The notes under the pieces were generated by a model, which did not search any database, was not told where the DNA came from, and saw nothing but the letters and a program-made list of their open reading frames with translations. 45,328 nt of DNA from Gorillibacterium massiliense (lineage in GTDB: Bacteria; Bacillota; Bacilli; Paenibacillales; NBRC-103111). The position numbers and the translations under genes are program-made. Position 1 is the first letter of the stretch, and each line of letters opens with the position of its first letter. Shown piece by piece: positions 1 to 8,021 of the stretch. The stretch is from the NCBI RefSeq assembly GCF_000455485.1, contig NZ_CBQR020000167.1:1-45328 (forward strand). Reading direction: 5' to 3'.

Positions 1-30
1 GGTTTTCAAGGAATAAATCCTTGAAATGTT

Positions 31-56
31 AAAAAAAACCAGTATATTTTTACTGG
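31..56 (-). terminator. Hairpin with T-run reading leftwards
   Basis: Read on the minus strand, CCAGTA and TACTGG form a 6-bp stem followed by eight T residues (31-38). This has the form of an intrinsic terminator for leftward transcription. A second hairpin (4-12 with 18-26, 9-bp stem) lies beside it without a T-run. No leftward gene is present to its right in the window, so its role is unclear. Confidence 0.35.
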
Positions 57-62
57 AGAAAC

Positions 63-71
63 TGCTATAAT
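63..71 (+). promoter_or_regulatory. Extended -10 promoter of the tRNA operon
   Basis: TGCTATAAT is a perfect extended -10 element (TG, one base, TATAAT at 66-71). The start site would fall near 78, about 25 bases before the first tRNA. No convincing -35 hexamer is seen at 16-18 bases upstream, which fits an extended -10 promoter. It suggests that the array can be transcribed independently of any rRNA operon lying left of the window. Confidence 0.6.
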
Positions 72-103
72 GTTCAAGTGTCGCTGAAAGACATGCTTAA
101 TAT

Positions 104-179
104 TCCCTGATAGCTCAGTTGGTAGAGCACTCGACTGTTAATCGAGTTGTCACAGGTTCGAGTCCTGTTCGGGGAGCCA
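104..179 (+). tRNA. tRNA-Asn (GTT)
   Basis: The 7-bp acceptor stem (tccctga with tcgggga), the TTCGAGT T-loop, anticodon GTT and an encoded CCA end are all present. It is the first tRNA of the array. Confidence 0.97.
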
Positions 180-182
180 TAT

Positions 183-274
183 GGAGAGGTGTCCGAGTTG
201 GCCGAAGGAGCACGATTGGAAATCGTGTAGGCGTCACAAGCGTCTCGAGGGTTCGAATCCCTCTCTCTCCGCCA
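183..274 (+). tRNA. tRNA-Ser (GGA)
   Basis: A class II tRNA with a long variable arm, anticodon GGA, T-arm GGTTCGAATCC and an encoded CCA end. It lies three bases after tRNA-Asn. Confidence 0.97.
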
Positions 275-302
275 TAATGTTTCTTCAGTGATACAATTGA
301 AT

Positions 303-377
303 GGCCCGTTGGTCAAGGGGTTAAGACACCTCCCTTTCACGGAGGTAACAGGGGTTCGAATCCCCTACGGGTCACCA
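303..377 (+). tRNA. tRNA-Glu (TTC)
   Basis: Cloverleaf with anticodon TTC in loop CTTTCAC, T-arm GGGGTTCGAATCCCC and an encoded CCA end. Confidence 0.97.
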
Positions 378-380
378 TTT

Positions 381-456
381 GGAAGCTTAGCTCAGCCGGG
401 AGAGCATCTGCCTTACAAGCAGAGGGTCGGGGGTTCGATCCCCTCAGCTTCCACCA
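381..456 (+). tRNA. tRNA-Val (TAC)
   Basis: Acceptor ggaagct pairs with agcttcc; anticodon TAC; encoded CCA end. It lies three bases after tRNA-Glu. Confidence 0.97.
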
Positions 457-462
457 TAATAT

Positions 463-536
<74 letters not shown>

Positions 537-576
537 TTTATCCTTACATAGGATAAGGAATCACCTTTTTTACTGC

Positions 577-653
577 GGAGCCGTGGTGTAGAGGCCTAAC
601 ATGCCTGCCTGTCACGCAGGAGAACGCGGGTTCGAATCCCGTCGGCTCCGCCA
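577..653 (+). tRNA. tRNA-Asp (GTC)
   Basis: Acceptor ggagccg pairs with cggctcc; anticodon GTC; encoded CCA end. Confidence 0.97.
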
Positions 654-674
654 TTTTTATCAAAAAAACATTAA

Positions 675-750
<76 letters not shown>

Positions 751-762
751 TTTGAAACACAT

Positions 763-838
<76 letters not shown>

Positions 839-857
839 TTGTTCTTTGTGAAATCGT

Positions 858-943
858 GGAGGGCTAGCGAAGTGGCCAAACGCAGCAGACTGTAAATCTG
901 TTCTCTGACGAGTTCGGTGGTTCGAATCCATCGCCCTCCACCA
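858..943 (+). tRNA. tRNA-Tyr (GTA)
   Basis: A class II tRNA with a long variable arm, anticodon GTA, acceptor ggagggc with gccctcc and an encoded CCA end. Confidence 0.97.
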
Positions 944-956
944 TCACACCTTATCT

Positions 957-1030
957 AGGGGCATAGTTTAAAGGTAGAACAAAGGTCTCCAAAACCTTTG
1001 GTGTGGGTTCAATTCCTGCTGCCCCTGCCA
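957..1030 (+). tRNA. tRNA-Trp (CCA)
   Basis: Acceptor aggggca pairs with tgcccct; anticodon CCA in loop CTCCAAA; encoded CCA end. Confidence 0.97.
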
Positions 1031-1055
1031 AGCTTATTTAAAACCTATTGAATAT

Positions 1056-1132
1056 GGCGGTCGTGGCGAAGTGGTTAACGCACCGGTTTGTGGATCCGGC
1101 ATTCGGGGGTTCAATTCCCCTCGACCGCCCCA
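1056..1132 (+). tRNA. tRNA-His (GTG)
   Basis: Anticodon GTG. The 5' G pairs with C73, giving the eight-pair acceptor stem typical of tRNA-His, and a CCA end is encoded. Confidence 0.97.
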
Positions 1133-1141
1133 TTTATTCAT

Positions 1142-1216
1142 TGGGGATTAGCCAAGCGGTAAGGCAACGGACTTTGACTCCGTCATGCCTAGGTTCGAAT
1201 CCTAGATCCCCAGCCA
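1142..1216 (+). tRNA. tRNA-Gln (TTG)
   Basis: Acceptor tggggat pairs with atcccca; anticodon TTG; encoded CCA end. Confidence 0.97.
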
Positions 1217-1234
1217 TTTTGAATTTCATAACAT

Positions 1235-1309
1235 GCGGACGTGGCTCAGTGGTAGAGCATCGCCTTGCCAAGGCGAGGGTCGAGGGTTCGAATCCCTTCG
1301 TCCGCTCCA
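1235..1309 (+). tRNA. tRNA-Gly (GCC)
   Basis: Acceptor gcggacg pairs with cgtccgc; anticodon GCC; encoded CCA end. Confidence 0.97.
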
Positions 1310-1318
1310 TTTTATCTC

Positions 1319-1392
1319 GGCGCCATAGCCAAGAGGTAAGGCAGAGCTCTGCAAAAGCTTTACCCCCAGTTCGAATCTGGGTGGCGCCTCCA
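1319..1392 (+). tRNA. tRNA-Cys (GCA)
   Basis: Acceptor ggcgcca pairs with tggcgcc; anticodon GCA; encoded CCA end. Confidence 0.97.
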
Positions 1393-1406
1393 ATTGTCTG
1401 CCCCGT

Positions 1407-1495
1407 GCCGGGGTGGCGGAATCGGCAGACGCACAGGACTTAAAATCCTGGGATGGGTGACCATCGTACGGGTTCAAGTCCCGTCCCCGGCACCA
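1407..1495 (+). tRNA. tRNA-Leu (TAA)
   Basis: A class II tRNA with a long variable arm, anticodon TAA, acceptor gccgggg with ccccggc and an encoded CCA end. Confidence 0.97.
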
Positions 1496-1511
1496 TGCAA
1501 TTTTATAATAT

Positions 1512-1588
1512 GTGCCCATAGCTCAGCTGGATAGAGCGTTTGACTACGAATCAAAAGGCCGGGAGTTCGAATCTCTCTGGGCACGCCA
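1512..1588 (+). tRNA. tRNA-Arg (ACG)
   Basis: Acceptor gtgccca pairs with tgggcac; anticodon ACG (first base probably edited to inosine by TadA); encoded CCA end. It sits between the two leucine tRNAs. A 51-base spacer follows it, containing a perfect 6-bp hairpin at 1609-1624 (GTGTCC, loop GATA, GGACAC). Confidence 0.97.
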
Positions 1589-1639
1589 TTAAGTTTAAGG
1601 TTAGAATTGTGTCCGATAGGACACGCCAAAATTTCATAT

Positions 1640-1721
1640 GCCGGTGTGGCGGAATGGCAGACGCGCGCGACTCAAAATCGTGAGGGAAACCGTGGAGGTT
1701 CGAGTCCTCTCACCGGCACCA
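1640..1721 (+). tRNA. tRNA-Leu (CAA)
   Basis: A class II tRNA with anticodon CAA, acceptor gccggtg with caccggc and an encoded CCA end. It is the last tRNA, just before the operon terminator. Confidence 0.97.
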
Positions 1722-1734
1722 CTTTTAAATCGAT

Positions 1735-1774
1735 AAAGCTCCTTGAGATCTTAAGAAATCTCAGGGGCTTTTTT
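1735..1774 (+). terminator. Terminator of the tRNA operon
   Basis: An imperfect stem of about 14 bp (AAAGCTCCTTGAGAT against ATCTCAGGGGCTTT) is followed by a run of Ts. It lies 14 bases after the last tRNA. Confidence 0.85.
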
Positions 1775-1834
1775 GTAATAAACACGACAAATCCATCATG
1801 CGCCTATGACATTTAAGGAGGATTGCACAGATAA

Positions 1835-3424
1835 ATGAGCACTTCTCAATTGACCACCGTAACGATACTAGAGACAAGCGATGTTCATGGTCACTTTTTC
1901 CCGACGGATTATCGCAGTTCTGCCGATTTGCCTCTTGGGCTGGCGAAGTTAGCTACTCTTATCGACAAGGAACGAAGCGTGAACCCGTCGCTGCTGCTCA
2001 TTGATAATGGCGACTTTTTACAAGGGACACCGTTCATGTATCACTACGCAAAATATGATGGGGAAGGTATTCATCCAGCCGCACAGGCTCTTAACACGTT
2101 GCGTTATGACGCCGTTGTATTTGGCAATCATGAATTCAATTATGGACTTAAACTTTTACATAAAGCGGTAGACGATTCCGCATGTCCGTGGTTATCTGCG
2201 AATATTGTTGGGGCTACTGATGGGCAACCGGCTTTTGGCTCGCCATATCGGATATTCACGACTTCAGAGGGCGTTCGTATCGCCGTACTTGGTGTAACCA
2301 CTCATTACATTCCTCATTGGGAGGAGCCGGCGAATATTGAAGGGCTTGTTTTCCAAGATGCGCTCAAAGCCGCTCAGCGTTGGGTAGATCATATTCGTGC
2401 AACGGAACAGCCGGACGCCGTCGTCGTTAGCTACCATGGGGGATTTGAACGGGATTTGATGACCGGAGAGCCTACGGAGCCGCTGACAGGCGAAAATCAA
2501 GGTTGGGAGATAGCTGCACGGCTCGTAGGCGTTGACGTGCTGCTTACCGGTCATCAGCACCGCCAGATTGCAGCCGACTTAAACGGTGTTGCCGTTGTGC
2601 AGCCGGGGTCTGCAGGACAAGCCATGGGCAAGGTGGAGCTTGCATTCCAGCGAAACGAAGTCGGAGACTGGCAGCTGTGTGGGAAGGCAGTGCAGCTTTT
2701 GCATGTTGATGAGTCGGTACAGGCGGATATCCAGCTCCTTGCTATGTTTACGCAGGCGGAGGAACGAACACAGACATGGCTGGATCAGCCGATTGGTACT
2801 ACAGAAGGCGATATGTCCATACTGGATCCGCATCAAGCGCGTCAAGGAGACCATTCGTTTACCGAATTTGTGAACAAAGTCCAAATGGAAATGACGAATA
2901 CGGATATTTCCTGCGCGGCCATTTTCACCAATGAAGCGAGAGGCTTCGGCGAAATGATTACAATGCGCGATGTGGTTTCCAACTACATTTATCCGAATAC
3001 GTTGAAGGTTGTGCGCCTGACAGGACGTGACGTTCGTGAGGCACTGGAGCAGAATGCCCGCTATTTTACGCTGAATGATAGCAAGGATGGGGTGGAAGTA
3101 TCAGCTGCTTACTTAGAGCCTAAGCCACAGCATTTCAATTATGATATGTGGGAAGGAATCGAGTATGAGCTGGATATTCGGCGGTCAGCCGGCAGCCGTG
3201 TTGTTAAGCTGCTAAGGAATGGAGAGCCTCTTGCTTCCGATGCGGTGTGCGATGTGGTGATGAATAGCTATCGAGCAGGGGGTGGCGGCAATTTCGACAT
3301 GCTGAAGGATAAGCCGATTGTCCGTGAGATTCCGACAGATATGACGGAGATTCTGGCGAACTACATTTTAGACAAAAAAGTCATCCGCTCCACCTGCGAT
3401 TATAACTGGAAGGTTCTGTTTTAG
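1835..3424 (+). CDS. Bifunctional metallophosphatase / 5'-nucleotidase
   Basis: The 529-residue protein has the two-domain 5'-nucleotidase architecture: an N-terminal metallophosphoesterase domain (about residues 5-245) and a C-terminal 5'-nucleotidase domain (about 300-510). Metal-binding motifs are visible: TSDVHGHF near the N-terminus, GNHEFNYG near residue 95 and GHQHR near 240. There is no signal peptide, unlike secreted 5'-nucleotidases, so it should act in the cytoplasm, releasing phosphate from nucleotides or related phosphate esters. It resembles the YunD type of Bacillus; the true substrate is not readable. AAGGAGG at 1815-1821 lies about 13 bases before the ATG, a somewhat long spacing, but no nearer start is apparent. 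It faces the phosphonate importer genes across an inserted cassette, which fits a phosphate-scavenging neighbourhood. Confidence 0.88.
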   Translation: MSTSQLTTVTILETSDVHGHFFPTDYRSSADLPLGLAKLATLIDKERSVNPSLLLIDNGDFLQGTPFMYHYAKYDGEGIHPAAQALNTLRYDAVVFGNHEFNYGLKLLHKAVDDSACPWLSANIVGATDGQPAFGSPYRIFTTSEGVRIAVLGVTTHYIPHWEEPANIEGLVFQDALKAAQRWVDHIRATEQPDAVVVSYHGGFERDLMTGEPTEPLTGENQGWEIAARLVGVDVLLTGHQHRQIAADLNGVAVVQPGSAGQAMGKVELAFQRNEVGDWQLCGKAVQLLHVDESVQADIQLLAMFTQAEERTQTWLDQPIGTTEGDMSILDPHQARQGDHSFTEFVNKVQMEMTNTDISCAAIFTNEARGFGEMITMRDVVSNYIYPNTLKVVRLTGRDVREALEQNARYFTLNDSKDGVEVSAAYLEPKPQHFNYDMWEGIEYELDIRRSAGSRVVKLLRNGEPLASDAVCDVVMNSYRAGGGGNFDMLKDKPIVREIPTDMTEILANYILDKKVIRSTCDYNWKVLF

Positions 3425-3433
3425 CTAAAAAGG

Positions 3434-3460
3434 AAAGGTAGCCTTATGGGCTACCTTTTA
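3434..3460 (+). terminator. Terminator after the nucleotidase gene
   Basis: AAAGGTAGCC and GGCTACCTTT form a 10-bp stem with a T-rich end. It is a diverged copy of the hairpin at 5555-5580 after the exporter gene. Confidence 0.85.
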
Positions 3461-3506
3461 TTAATTTTGTGCGCGATCAGTGGACATCCATTCGATCAAA
3501 GGTAAG
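3449..3506 (-). pseudogene. Relic of a phnE 3' end
   Basis: This stretch aligns with 5569-5625, which is the 3' end of the intact phnE gene plus half of its terminator. The best part is gtggacatccattcgatca here against gtggatatccattcgatca at 5602-5620 (18 of 19). The flanking attaattttgtgcg and attagtttagtgcg match at 12 of 14. Read on the minus strand it still encodes LIEWMST before diverging, against LIEWIST in PhnE. No gene body is attached. It marks the left edge of the inserted regulator-exporter cassette. Confidence 0.7.
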
Positions 3507-3539
3507 CAGATCGCAGAAGTGGTAATTTTAACGAATCTG

Positions 3540-3567
3540 TTTACATGTGCGCACGAATGCATATAAT
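3540..3567 (+). promoter_or_regulatory. Promoter and operator of the ArsR-type regulator gene
   Basis: A -35 element TTTACA (3540-3545) and a perfect -10 TATAAT (3562-3567) are 16 bases apart. The spacer and -10 carry the sequence GTGCGCACGAATGCATATA (3547-3565), which includes the palindrome GTGCGCAC. The same 19-mer, inverted and 17 of 19 identical, lies before the exporter gene, so it is a candidate operator bound by the regulator itself. Confidence 0.7.
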
Positions 3568-3586
3568 AGAATTAGGGGGTGAGATT

Positions 3587-3916
3587 ATGGGACTCAGTTA
3601 TGATCCAAATAAATGTAAAAAATTGATTGAAGACAATATTGATATTGAATTTTTTAGAGCTGTTTTCGACCCCGTTCGAAGTGAACTGTTGATATTTCTC
3701 GCTGTTTATGGGGAAATGACGATTGGCGAAATTGCCGAACATTTCCCTCAAAATCGTTCAGTGATCTCACGTCATCTGGATTTTATGAATCGATTTAATA
3801 TTGTACAGAGAAGGAAAGAAGGACGGGAGGTTTACTATAAAGCAAATAAAGAATTGATCGTCGATACGTTTGAAAAGACGACGATTAATATGAAAGCACT
3901 CATGAATCTGAAATAG
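3587..3916 (+). CDS. ArsR-family winged-helix regulator
   Basis: A 109-residue protein with an ArsR/SmtB-like winged helix: helix-turn-helix at about residues 43-68 (TIGEIAEHFPQNRSVISRHLDF) and a wing RRKEGREVYYKA. An in-frame ATG at 3545 lies upstream of the -10 element and cannot be the start. The ATG at 3587 follows AGGGGGTGA at a good distance and was chosen. Only one cysteine (in NKCKK, near residue 9) is seen and there is no ELCVCDL-type metal site, so it probably responds to an organic ligand or drug rather than to arsenite. It precedes an exporter gene by 68 bases and likely represses both. The DNA is more AT-rich than its neighbours, suggesting acquisition. Confidence 0.82.
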   Translation: MGLSYDPNKCKKLIEDNIDIEFFRAVFDPVRSELLIFLAVYGEMTIGEIAEHFPQNRSVISRHLDFMNRFNIVQRRKEGREVYYKANKELIVDTFEKTTINMKALMNLK

Positions 3917-3940
3917 TCGGGTGCTTTTCATTTTATTCTA

Positions 3941-3959
3941 TATATGCATTTGTGTGCAC
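3941..3959 (+). promoter_or_regulatory. Second copy of the regulator's operator
   Basis: On the minus strand this reads GTGCACACAAATGCATATA, differing at only two positions from the site in the regulator's own promoter. It ends 25 bases before the exporter start codon. A weak stem (AAAGCAC 3893-3899 with GTGCTTT 3921-3927) upstream may act as an attenuator between the two genes. Confidence 0.6.
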
Positions 3960-3984
3960 AAAAACACGAAAAGGAGTTTTTACT

Positions 3985-5541
3985 TTGGAACAATCGATTA
4001 GAAAATGGTGGGTTCTACTCACAGTGAGTTTAGCAGTATTCATGGCAATGCTAGATATTACGATTGTGAATGTAGCATTACCAGATATTCAAAAAAGTTT
4101 TTCATCCAATTTTTCGAGTCTGCAATGGGTATTGAATGCTTATACTTTAGTGTATGCTGCGATGTTATTACCCGTCTCGAAATTAGGTGATATCATCGGA
4201 CGAAAAAAAGTTTTTCTATTGGGATTAGGCATCTTTGTCATAGGTTCTCTTACAAGTGGTTTAGCAAATAGTGATCTTTGGTTGAACATTTTCCGAGGGT
4301 TCCAAGGAATTGGCGGAGCTGCCATGATGTCTTTATCACTAACGATTGTTACATCTTCGTTTCCTGAAAAACAACGAGGACTTGCGTTAGGGATTTGGAG
4401 TAGTGCGGTTGGTCTTGCTATTTCAGGTGGCCCACTTATCGGCGGTGCTTTAGTGGATAGTTTGGGTTGGCGATCCATCTTCCTGGTTAATATCCCTATT
4501 GGCATTTTGGCTATCGTATTAGGAATATTTTTTATTCAGGAAGGTGAAAGAAATAGTAATGGAAAAATTGATTTTTTAGGATTTGTTTTAAGCACTGCAA
4601 TGATCTTTACTATGGTATTAGCCCTCATTCAAAAAGAGATGCATGAAAATTATTCGTGGACGGATTGGCACATTTTAGGTTTATTCGGTTTATCGATCCT
4701 TTTATTCATTGCTTTTATTATGACTGAGATAAATGTTAAGCAACCCATGATCGAATTATCCATTTTTAGAAGTTGGTCATTTAACGGCGCCAATATTGCG
4801 GCTTTTGTTTTAGGAGCCGGTTTGTATGGCGGATTCACCTACCTAACCATTCTTATGCAAAATTATATGGGCTACTCTGCGTTTGAAACTGGAGTTAAAA
4901 TGCTACTCATCAGTGGGTTTACCATGATACTGGGTCCTTTGGCTGGGATTATTTCTGGAAAAGTCGGCAATCGTTGGTTGATTAGTGGAGCACTATTTAT
5001 TGGAGCAATCGGGATCATTGCTATTCGTTATATGATCAAGGTTCCTTTTGAATGGAGTTATTTACTGCCTGGGTTTGTTCTCTTAGGAATTAGTAATGCT
5101 TTGGTGAATCCGCCAATATCCAATGCAGTAATGAGTTCTGTTGATAAAAAACAAGTCGGTATGGCTTCCGGTATTTTAAACGTCTTCCGGCAAGTCGGCA
5201 TTTCATTTGGTGTGGTAATGTTAGGAATTAAGTTGACGGAAGGATATAACAATGCATTGGATAAACATATGATGGGGCTTCAAAATATGGATTCAGAATT
5301 TAAAAATCAAATGCTAAATGCTTTTCATAAAGCTGGAGCTTTTGCCGGCTCACAAATTTTTGATAGCAAACAAGCGGAAGCATTCAAACAAATGCCAGCT
5401 TTTGAAGACATGAAGAATATTGTTTTTAATGCTTTCACTGCGGGCATAAAAGATGTGGATTTGTTCATTGCCATCTTTTTGCTTATTGGATCATTTGCAA
5501 GTGCTGTTTTGATTAGCAAGAAAAGGAAATCGGAGTCATAA
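3985..5541 (+). CDS. DHA2-family (14-TM) multidrug MFS exporter
   Basis: About 518 residues with fourteen predicted membrane segments, of the EmrB/QacA type. Motifs seen are D1 (LDITIVNVALPDIQ), motif A (GDIIGRKKVFLLG) and motif C (GGPLIGGALVDSLGWRSIFLVNIPIG). It should export hydrophobic drugs or toxins by proton antiport at the membrane. A GTG at 3952 would give a longer product but lies inside the operator. TTG at 3985, eight bases after AAGGAG (3971-3976), was chosen. Codon use is strongly AT-biased compared with flanking genes. Together with the regulator it forms a self-contained resistance cassette. The substrate cannot be read from the sequence. Confidence 0.88.
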   Translation: MEQSIRKWWVLLTVSLAVFMAMLDITIVNVALPDIQKSFSSNFSSLQWVLNAYTLVYAAMLLPVSKLGDIIGRKKVFLLGLGIFVIGSLTSGLANSDLWLNIFRGFQGIGGAAMMSLSLTIVTSSFPEKQRGLALGIWSSAVGLAISGGPLIGGALVDSLGWRSIFLVNIPIGILAIVLGIFFIQEGERNSNGKIDFLGFVLSTAMIFTMVLALIQKEMHENYSWTDWHILGLFGLSILLFIAFIMTEINVKQPMIELSIFRSWSFNGANIAAFVLGAGLYGGFTYLTILMQNYMGYSAFETGVKMLLISGFTMILGPLAGIISGKVGNRWLISGALFIGAIGIIAIRYMIKVPFEWSYLLPGFVLLGISNALVNPPISNAVMSSVDKKQVGMASGILNVFRQVGISFGVVMLGIKLTEGYNNALDKHMMGLQNMDSEFKNQMLNAFHKAGAFAGSQIFDSKQAEAFKQMPAFEDMKNIVFNAFTAGIKDVDLFIAIFLLIGSFASAVLISKKRKSES

Positions 5542-5554
5542 TTCGGACGAAAGA

Positions 5555-5580
5555 AAAAGGGTAGCCTCGGCTACCCTTTT
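5555..5580. terminator. Bidirectional terminator between exporter and phnE
   Basis: AAAAGGGTAGCC and GGCTACCCTTTT form a long stem with A and T tails, so it can end transcription from both sides. The phnE stop codon lies inside the stem. It closely resembles the hairpin at 3434-3460. Confidence 0.85.
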
Positions 5581-6377
5581 ATTAGTTTAGTGCGTAATTT
5601 GGTGGATATCCATTCGATCAGCAGGATGAGCACGACAAGACCGATAAGGATAGAGCCTACTTGGTGCCACTTGTAGCTCTGCATTGCGTAAATAAGCGGC
5701 GCGCCGATGCCGCCCGCACCAACGAGACCTAGAATCGCTGCTTCACGCATGTTCATGTCGAAACGGTAGATGGTTACGGAAAGAAACACCGACAAGAGCT
5801 GCGGGAATATGCCGTACCGAATTTTTTCAAAGGTTGTACAACCAATGGAAGTCATGGATTCAAGCACTTTCGTATCCAGTTCTTCGATGGCATCGACATA
5901 TAGCTTTGCCAGCATCCCGATGGACGTAATGGCAATGGTCATGACTCCGGCAAATGGGCCCATCCCCGTAACGCGAATGAACATGAGACCGTAGACTATC
6001 GCCGGAATGGTGCGGATGATAATGAGCAGCAGGCGCGTGAGCCACGACACAGGCTTCGGCACGATGTTGGAAGCCGCGAGAAAAGCAAGGGGAACGGACA
6101 ATATCGCGCCAATGATTGTGCCGAGGAAGGCGATGGCGACCGTCTCCAATAACAAGTAAGGCACACTCTGCTTGGTGCCGTTAAATAGCAGCTGTAAGTC
6201 TGGATGAACGATGCCTTTTACAAAGTTGCCGGCGATTTTCAAGCTGGTTGCATTCATGCCTTTGAAGCTGACCGTAAGCAGCGACCAACCAAATAGGAGA
6301 ACGACAATGATGGCGACGGTCCCTATATAACGGTATTTGCGCGGTGCGCTGAGCAATTGTTTTTCCACTGTCGTCAT
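5571..6377 (-). CDS. phnE: Phosphonate-type ABC transporter permease (second)
   Basis: The 268-residue protein is a binding-protein-dependent permease of the PhnE family, with about six membrane segments. The cytoplasmic EAA loop reads ESMTSIGCTTFEKIRYGIFPQ near residues 165-190, and MREAAILGLVGAGGIGAPL near 210-230 is typical of PhnE. With its paralogue next door it should form the transmembrane channel that imports phosphonate, phosphite or a related oxyanion. It begins 15 bases after the first permease, behind AAGGGGG. It ends in the terminator shared with the inserted exporter gene. Confidence 0.87.
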   Translation of the reverse strand: MTTVEKQLLSAPRKYRYIGTVAIIVVLLFGWSLLTVSFKGMNATSLKIAGNFVKGIVHPDLQLLFNGTKQSVPYLLLETVAIAFLGTIIGAILSVPLAFLAASNIVPKPVSWLTRLLLIIIRTIPAIVYGLMFIRVTGMGPFAGVMTIAITSIGMLAKLYVDAIEELDTKVLESMTSIGCTTFEKIRYGIFPQLLSVFLSVTIYRFDMNMREAAILGLVGAGGIGAPLIYAMQSYKWHQVGSILIGLVVLILLIEWISTKLRTKLIKG

Positions 6378-6392
6378 TGGATGAGCGCCCCC

Positions 6393-7208
6393 TTAAATAA
6401 GCCGTTTCCGGAAATGCTCGCTGACCGTTTCGATGAGGTACACCGTTACGACGAGTGAGAGAATAATGATGCCGACGCTTGGATAATCGCGCCAGCCAGT
6501 GCCTTCCTTGATGAGCAAACCGACACCGCCGGCACCGACATAACCAAGAATGGCGGCATAACGGACGTTACCCTCGAAGCAGAACAGAGAGGTAGACAAG
6601 TAACCCGGCAGCACTTGGGGTAAAATGGCATAACGGAACGCCTGAATGCGAGTCATTCCGAGGGATTCCATGGCTTCAAAGGGGCCCATATCCGCGTTTT
6701 CGATCTGTTCATACAGCAGCTTTCCGACATACGAGAGGGTAAATAGCAAAATCGCGACGACACCAGCGGTTGGTCCAAGACCGAATACGAAGGTAGCGAT
6801 TAAAGCAGTTACCAGTGTTGGCAGCGTTCTTAGCAGACTGAGAATAACCTTGAATAGAGCGGCAACACCCTTACTACGAATAACGTTAGCCGATGCCCAT
6901 AGAGCAAAGGGGACAGCTAACGCTGCTCCGAGCATGGAGCCAAGCAGAGACATTTGCAGCGTTGCCACAAGTGCCGGCCATACCTTGGAAAAATAGCTCC
7001 AGTCTGGCGGAATCATTTGTCCAAGGATGTCGAAAAATTTATCGATGCGTGTCACGAGTATTTTCATGCTGAAGCCGGTGAAATTTATCGACAGAACCGT
7101 CGCTGCGATTAAAAGCAGCAAAATAAGCGGGAGGCGGGTTCTTTTTTCCAGCACGACTTTTCCGCTGGGCAGCACAATTCTTTTCGGTGGAAAAATTTTA
7201 TCGTACAT
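6393..7208 (-). CDS. phnE: Phosphonate-type ABC transporter permease (first)
   Basis: About 271 residues from the chosen start. It carries one N-terminal membrane helix after a basic cytoplasmic segment, then the PhnE permease core with EAA loop EAMESLGMTRIQAFRYAILPQ and YAAILGYVGAGGVG. A longer frame begins at 7268, but the ATG at 7208 (MYDKIFPPKR) follows GAGGAGA and overlaps the end of phnC by 11 bases (ATGTACGATAA), a usual sign of translational coupling. It likely pairs with the following PhnE as a heterodimer. Confidence 0.86.
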   Translation of the reverse strand: MYDKIFPPKRIVLPSGKVVLEKRTRLPLILLLLIAATVLSINFTGFSMKILVTRIDKFFDILGQMIPPDWSYFSKVWPALVATLQMSLLGSMLGAALAVPFALWASANVIRSKGVAALFKVILSLLRTLPTLVTALIATFVFGLGPTAGVVAILLFTLSYVGKLLYEQIENADMGPFEAMESLGMTRIQAFRYAILPQVLPGYLSTSLFCFEGNVRYAAILGYVGAGGVGLLIKEGTGWRDYPSVGIIILSLVVTVYLIETVSEHFRKRLI

Positions 7209-7983
7209 AAACACTTTTCTCCTCAGACCGATCAGCGATTTCTTCGGTTTTGCCTCCATAGATCTCATCCAAAATGCCCTTCGTTACTTGGGATGAGCTT
7301 CCATCAAATACAACCGCCCCTTGGCGAATCCCGATAATGCGGTCTGCATATTCCAGCGCAATCTCCACATGGTGAATATTCATGATGACCGAGATGTTCA
7401 TGTCCTGATTGATCCTCTTGAAATCGTCCATCACCATATGAGCCGTTACCGGATCGAGAGAAGCGATCGGCTCATCAGCTAAAATGATGTCCGGGCTTTG
7501 GGCGAGTGTTCGTGCCAGTGCCACGCGCTGCTGCTGGCCGCCTGATAGCTGATCCACGCGAATGAAGGCTTTATCGAGAATGCCTACTTTTTCCAGAGCC
7601 TCCAGTGCTTTCAGCTTCTGCTCGCGGGTGTAGAGACCCGTGATTTTTCGCCACATTGGAAGATCCGGTACGAAGGAGACAAGTACGTTCTTTATGACGG
7701 TGATGCGGGTAACCAAATTGAAGGATTGAAAAATCATCCCGATGCGGCGGCGAAAGCGGCGGATCTCTTTGCCCTTAAGCTGGGATACGTTAGTACCGTC
7801 GACGTTCAGCGTGCCGCTTGTAATGTCGTGCATGCGATTGATGCAGCGGATGAGCGTAGATTTGCCTGCACCAGACAGACCGATGACGGCGACAAATTCA
7901 CCCTGCCCAATGGTCAAGTTGATATTTTGCAGAGCGACGGTGCCGTTTGGATATGTCTTTTCTACTTGAATAAACTCGATCAT
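7198..7983 (-). CDS. phnC: Phosphonate-type ABC transporter ATPase
   Basis: A 261-residue ABC ATPase with Walker A GLSGAGKST (about residues 35-43), Q-loop FQSFNL, signature LSGGQQQR (about 150) and Walker B DIILADEP. It resembles PhnC, the energising subunit of phosphonate and phosphite importers. It should form a dimer under the two PhnE permeases at the inner face of the membrane. The start ATG follows GGGGATAG. The 3' end overlaps the first phnE. Confidence 0.9.
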   Translation of the reverse strand: MIEFIQVEKTYPNGTVALQNINLTIGQGEFVAVIGLSGAGKSTLIRCINRMHDITSGTLNVDGTNVSQLKGKEIRRFRRRIGMIFQSFNLVTRITVIKNVLVSFVPDLPMWRKITGLYTREQKLKALEALEKVGILDKAFIRVDQLSGGQQQRVALARTLAQSPDIILADEPIASLDPVTAHMVMDDFKRINQDMNISVIMNIHHVEIALEYADRIIGIRQGAVVFDGSSSQVTKGILDEIYGGKTEEIADRSEEKSVYVR

Positions 7984-8021
7984 GAACTATCCCCGATCCT
8001 TATCGTATTGACTGGTAGTTA

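Noticed and set aside
3545-3586. An upstream ATG start for the ArsR-type regulator.
   Set aside because: It lies before the -10 element, so it would not be in the transcript. The ATG at 3587 has a proper ribosome binding site.
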